From Pseudomonas viridiflava (GTDB lineage Bacteria; Pseudomonadota; Gammaproteobacteria; Pseudomonadales; Pseudomonadaceae): 64,000 bases of DNA. Both the position numbers and the translations under genes were made by a program. Below the pieces are notes generated by a model. The model made no database searches and was not told where the DNA came from. It worked only from the letters and a program-made list of their open reading frames with translations. Positions within the stretch are counted from its first letter, which is position 1, and each line of letters opens with the position of its first letter. This document shows positions 63,849-64,000 of the stretch, one piece after another. Where the stretch lies: contig NZ_UPSE01000594.1 of assembly GCF_900573885.1 (NCBI RefSeq), positions 62,001 through 126,000 of the forward strand, read 5' to 3'.

Positions 63849-64000
63849 ATGACCCAGGGACGTTCCCGATCGCACGATGCGCTTGTGCAAGTTGGCCAGG
63901 CGCTGCAACAAGTTGGCTATCGCTTCACCACCGTTACGCCGCTCACCCATCAACGCGTCAACGCCCGCGCCGGCAATGAATTTGCCGGGCACCTGCGCGA
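63849..64000 (+). CDS. Probable class I methyltransferase (3' truncated by window edge)
   Basis: Only the first 50 residues are present (MTQGRSRSHDALVQVGQALQ, then QVGYRFTTVTPLTHQRVNARAGNEFAGHLR). The pattern YRFTTVTPLTHQRVNARAGN is what I associate with the N-terminus of SAM-dependent methyltransferases that follow iron-containing redox enzymes in Pseudomonas, but the SAM-binding core lies outside the window. AGGAG precedes the ATG at 63849, and the gene is 9 bases after the redox enzyme, so both are in one operon. Confidence 0.5.
   Translation, partial: MTQGRSRSHDALVQVGQALQQVGYRFTTVTPLTHQRVNARAGNEFAGHLR

Noticed and set aside
62499..63992. 497-codon minus-strand frame opposite the redox enzyme
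   Set aside because: No family features, and it covers the well-supported start of the next plus-strand gene with its ribosome-binding site.

Overview
The window is a GC-rich Pseudomonas chromosome segment. The pyoverdine maturation genes with PvdS-type promoters, the treS-maltokinase/glgE/glgB set, SfnB-type sulfur genes, an H1-like type VI secretion end-segment and classical Pseudomonas REP elements all point to the P. fluorescens lineage. No rRNA, tRNA, CRISPR array, integrase or insertion sequence was seen.

Layout. (1) 1-13650, plus strand: the end of a type VI secretion (T6SS) cluster. It holds tssF (cut by the left edge), tssG, clpV/tssH and vgrG. A VgrG-linked cargo island follows: DUF6484 protein, DUF2169 adaptor, ketosynthase-like protein, PAAR-like Tox-GHH2 nuclease effector resembling Tse7, a propeller-like putative immunity protein, a HEAT-type TIGR02270 protein and a B-box-like membrane protein. 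(2) 13817-20206, minus strand: a compact sulfur-scavenging operon of two SfnB-type flavoproteins, an NtaA/DszA-type monooxygenase and a MetQ-MetN-MetI importer. (3) 20541-24580, minus: a FecI sigma / FecR / TonB-receptor iron-signalling set behind a Fur box. (4) 26309-33911, plus: glgE, treS-maltokinase and glgB, which turn trehalose into alpha-glucan through maltose-1-phosphate. Convergent to it (34460-39676, minus) is a tightly overlapping five-gene operon: zinc alcohol dehydrogenase, DUF72, EEP phosphatase/nuclease, cardiolipin-synthase-like and LPG-synthase-like membrane protein. (5) 40169-49998: pyoverdine uptake and periplasmic maturation genes fpvA, pvdE, pvdO, pvdN, pvdM (minus) and pvdP (plus). 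Three perfect TAAAT-N16-CGT PvdS promoters lie before pvdE, pvdM and pvdP. (6) 50170-64000: mixed metabolism and DNA-stress genes. These are a cytochrome c fusion protein, a thiolase plus FadB-like pair, a GNAT acetyltransferase, a HicA/HicB-like pair, a LexA-box-controlled radical SAM/DUF4130 pair of unknown biochemical function, a GFA protein, a nitronate monooxygenase-like protein, a YbdK-type ligase, and a haem-oxygenase-like metalloenzyme followed by the start of a probable methyltransferase.

Intergenic DNA is rich in dispersed palindromic repeats of at least five families, mostly between convergent genes or at operon ends.

The best candidates for undescribed biology are the SOS-linked radical SAM pair, the HicAB-like pair, the T6SS nuclease whose C-terminus reads like a eukaryotic nuclear localisation signal, and the five-gene envelope operon opposite the GlgE pathway.
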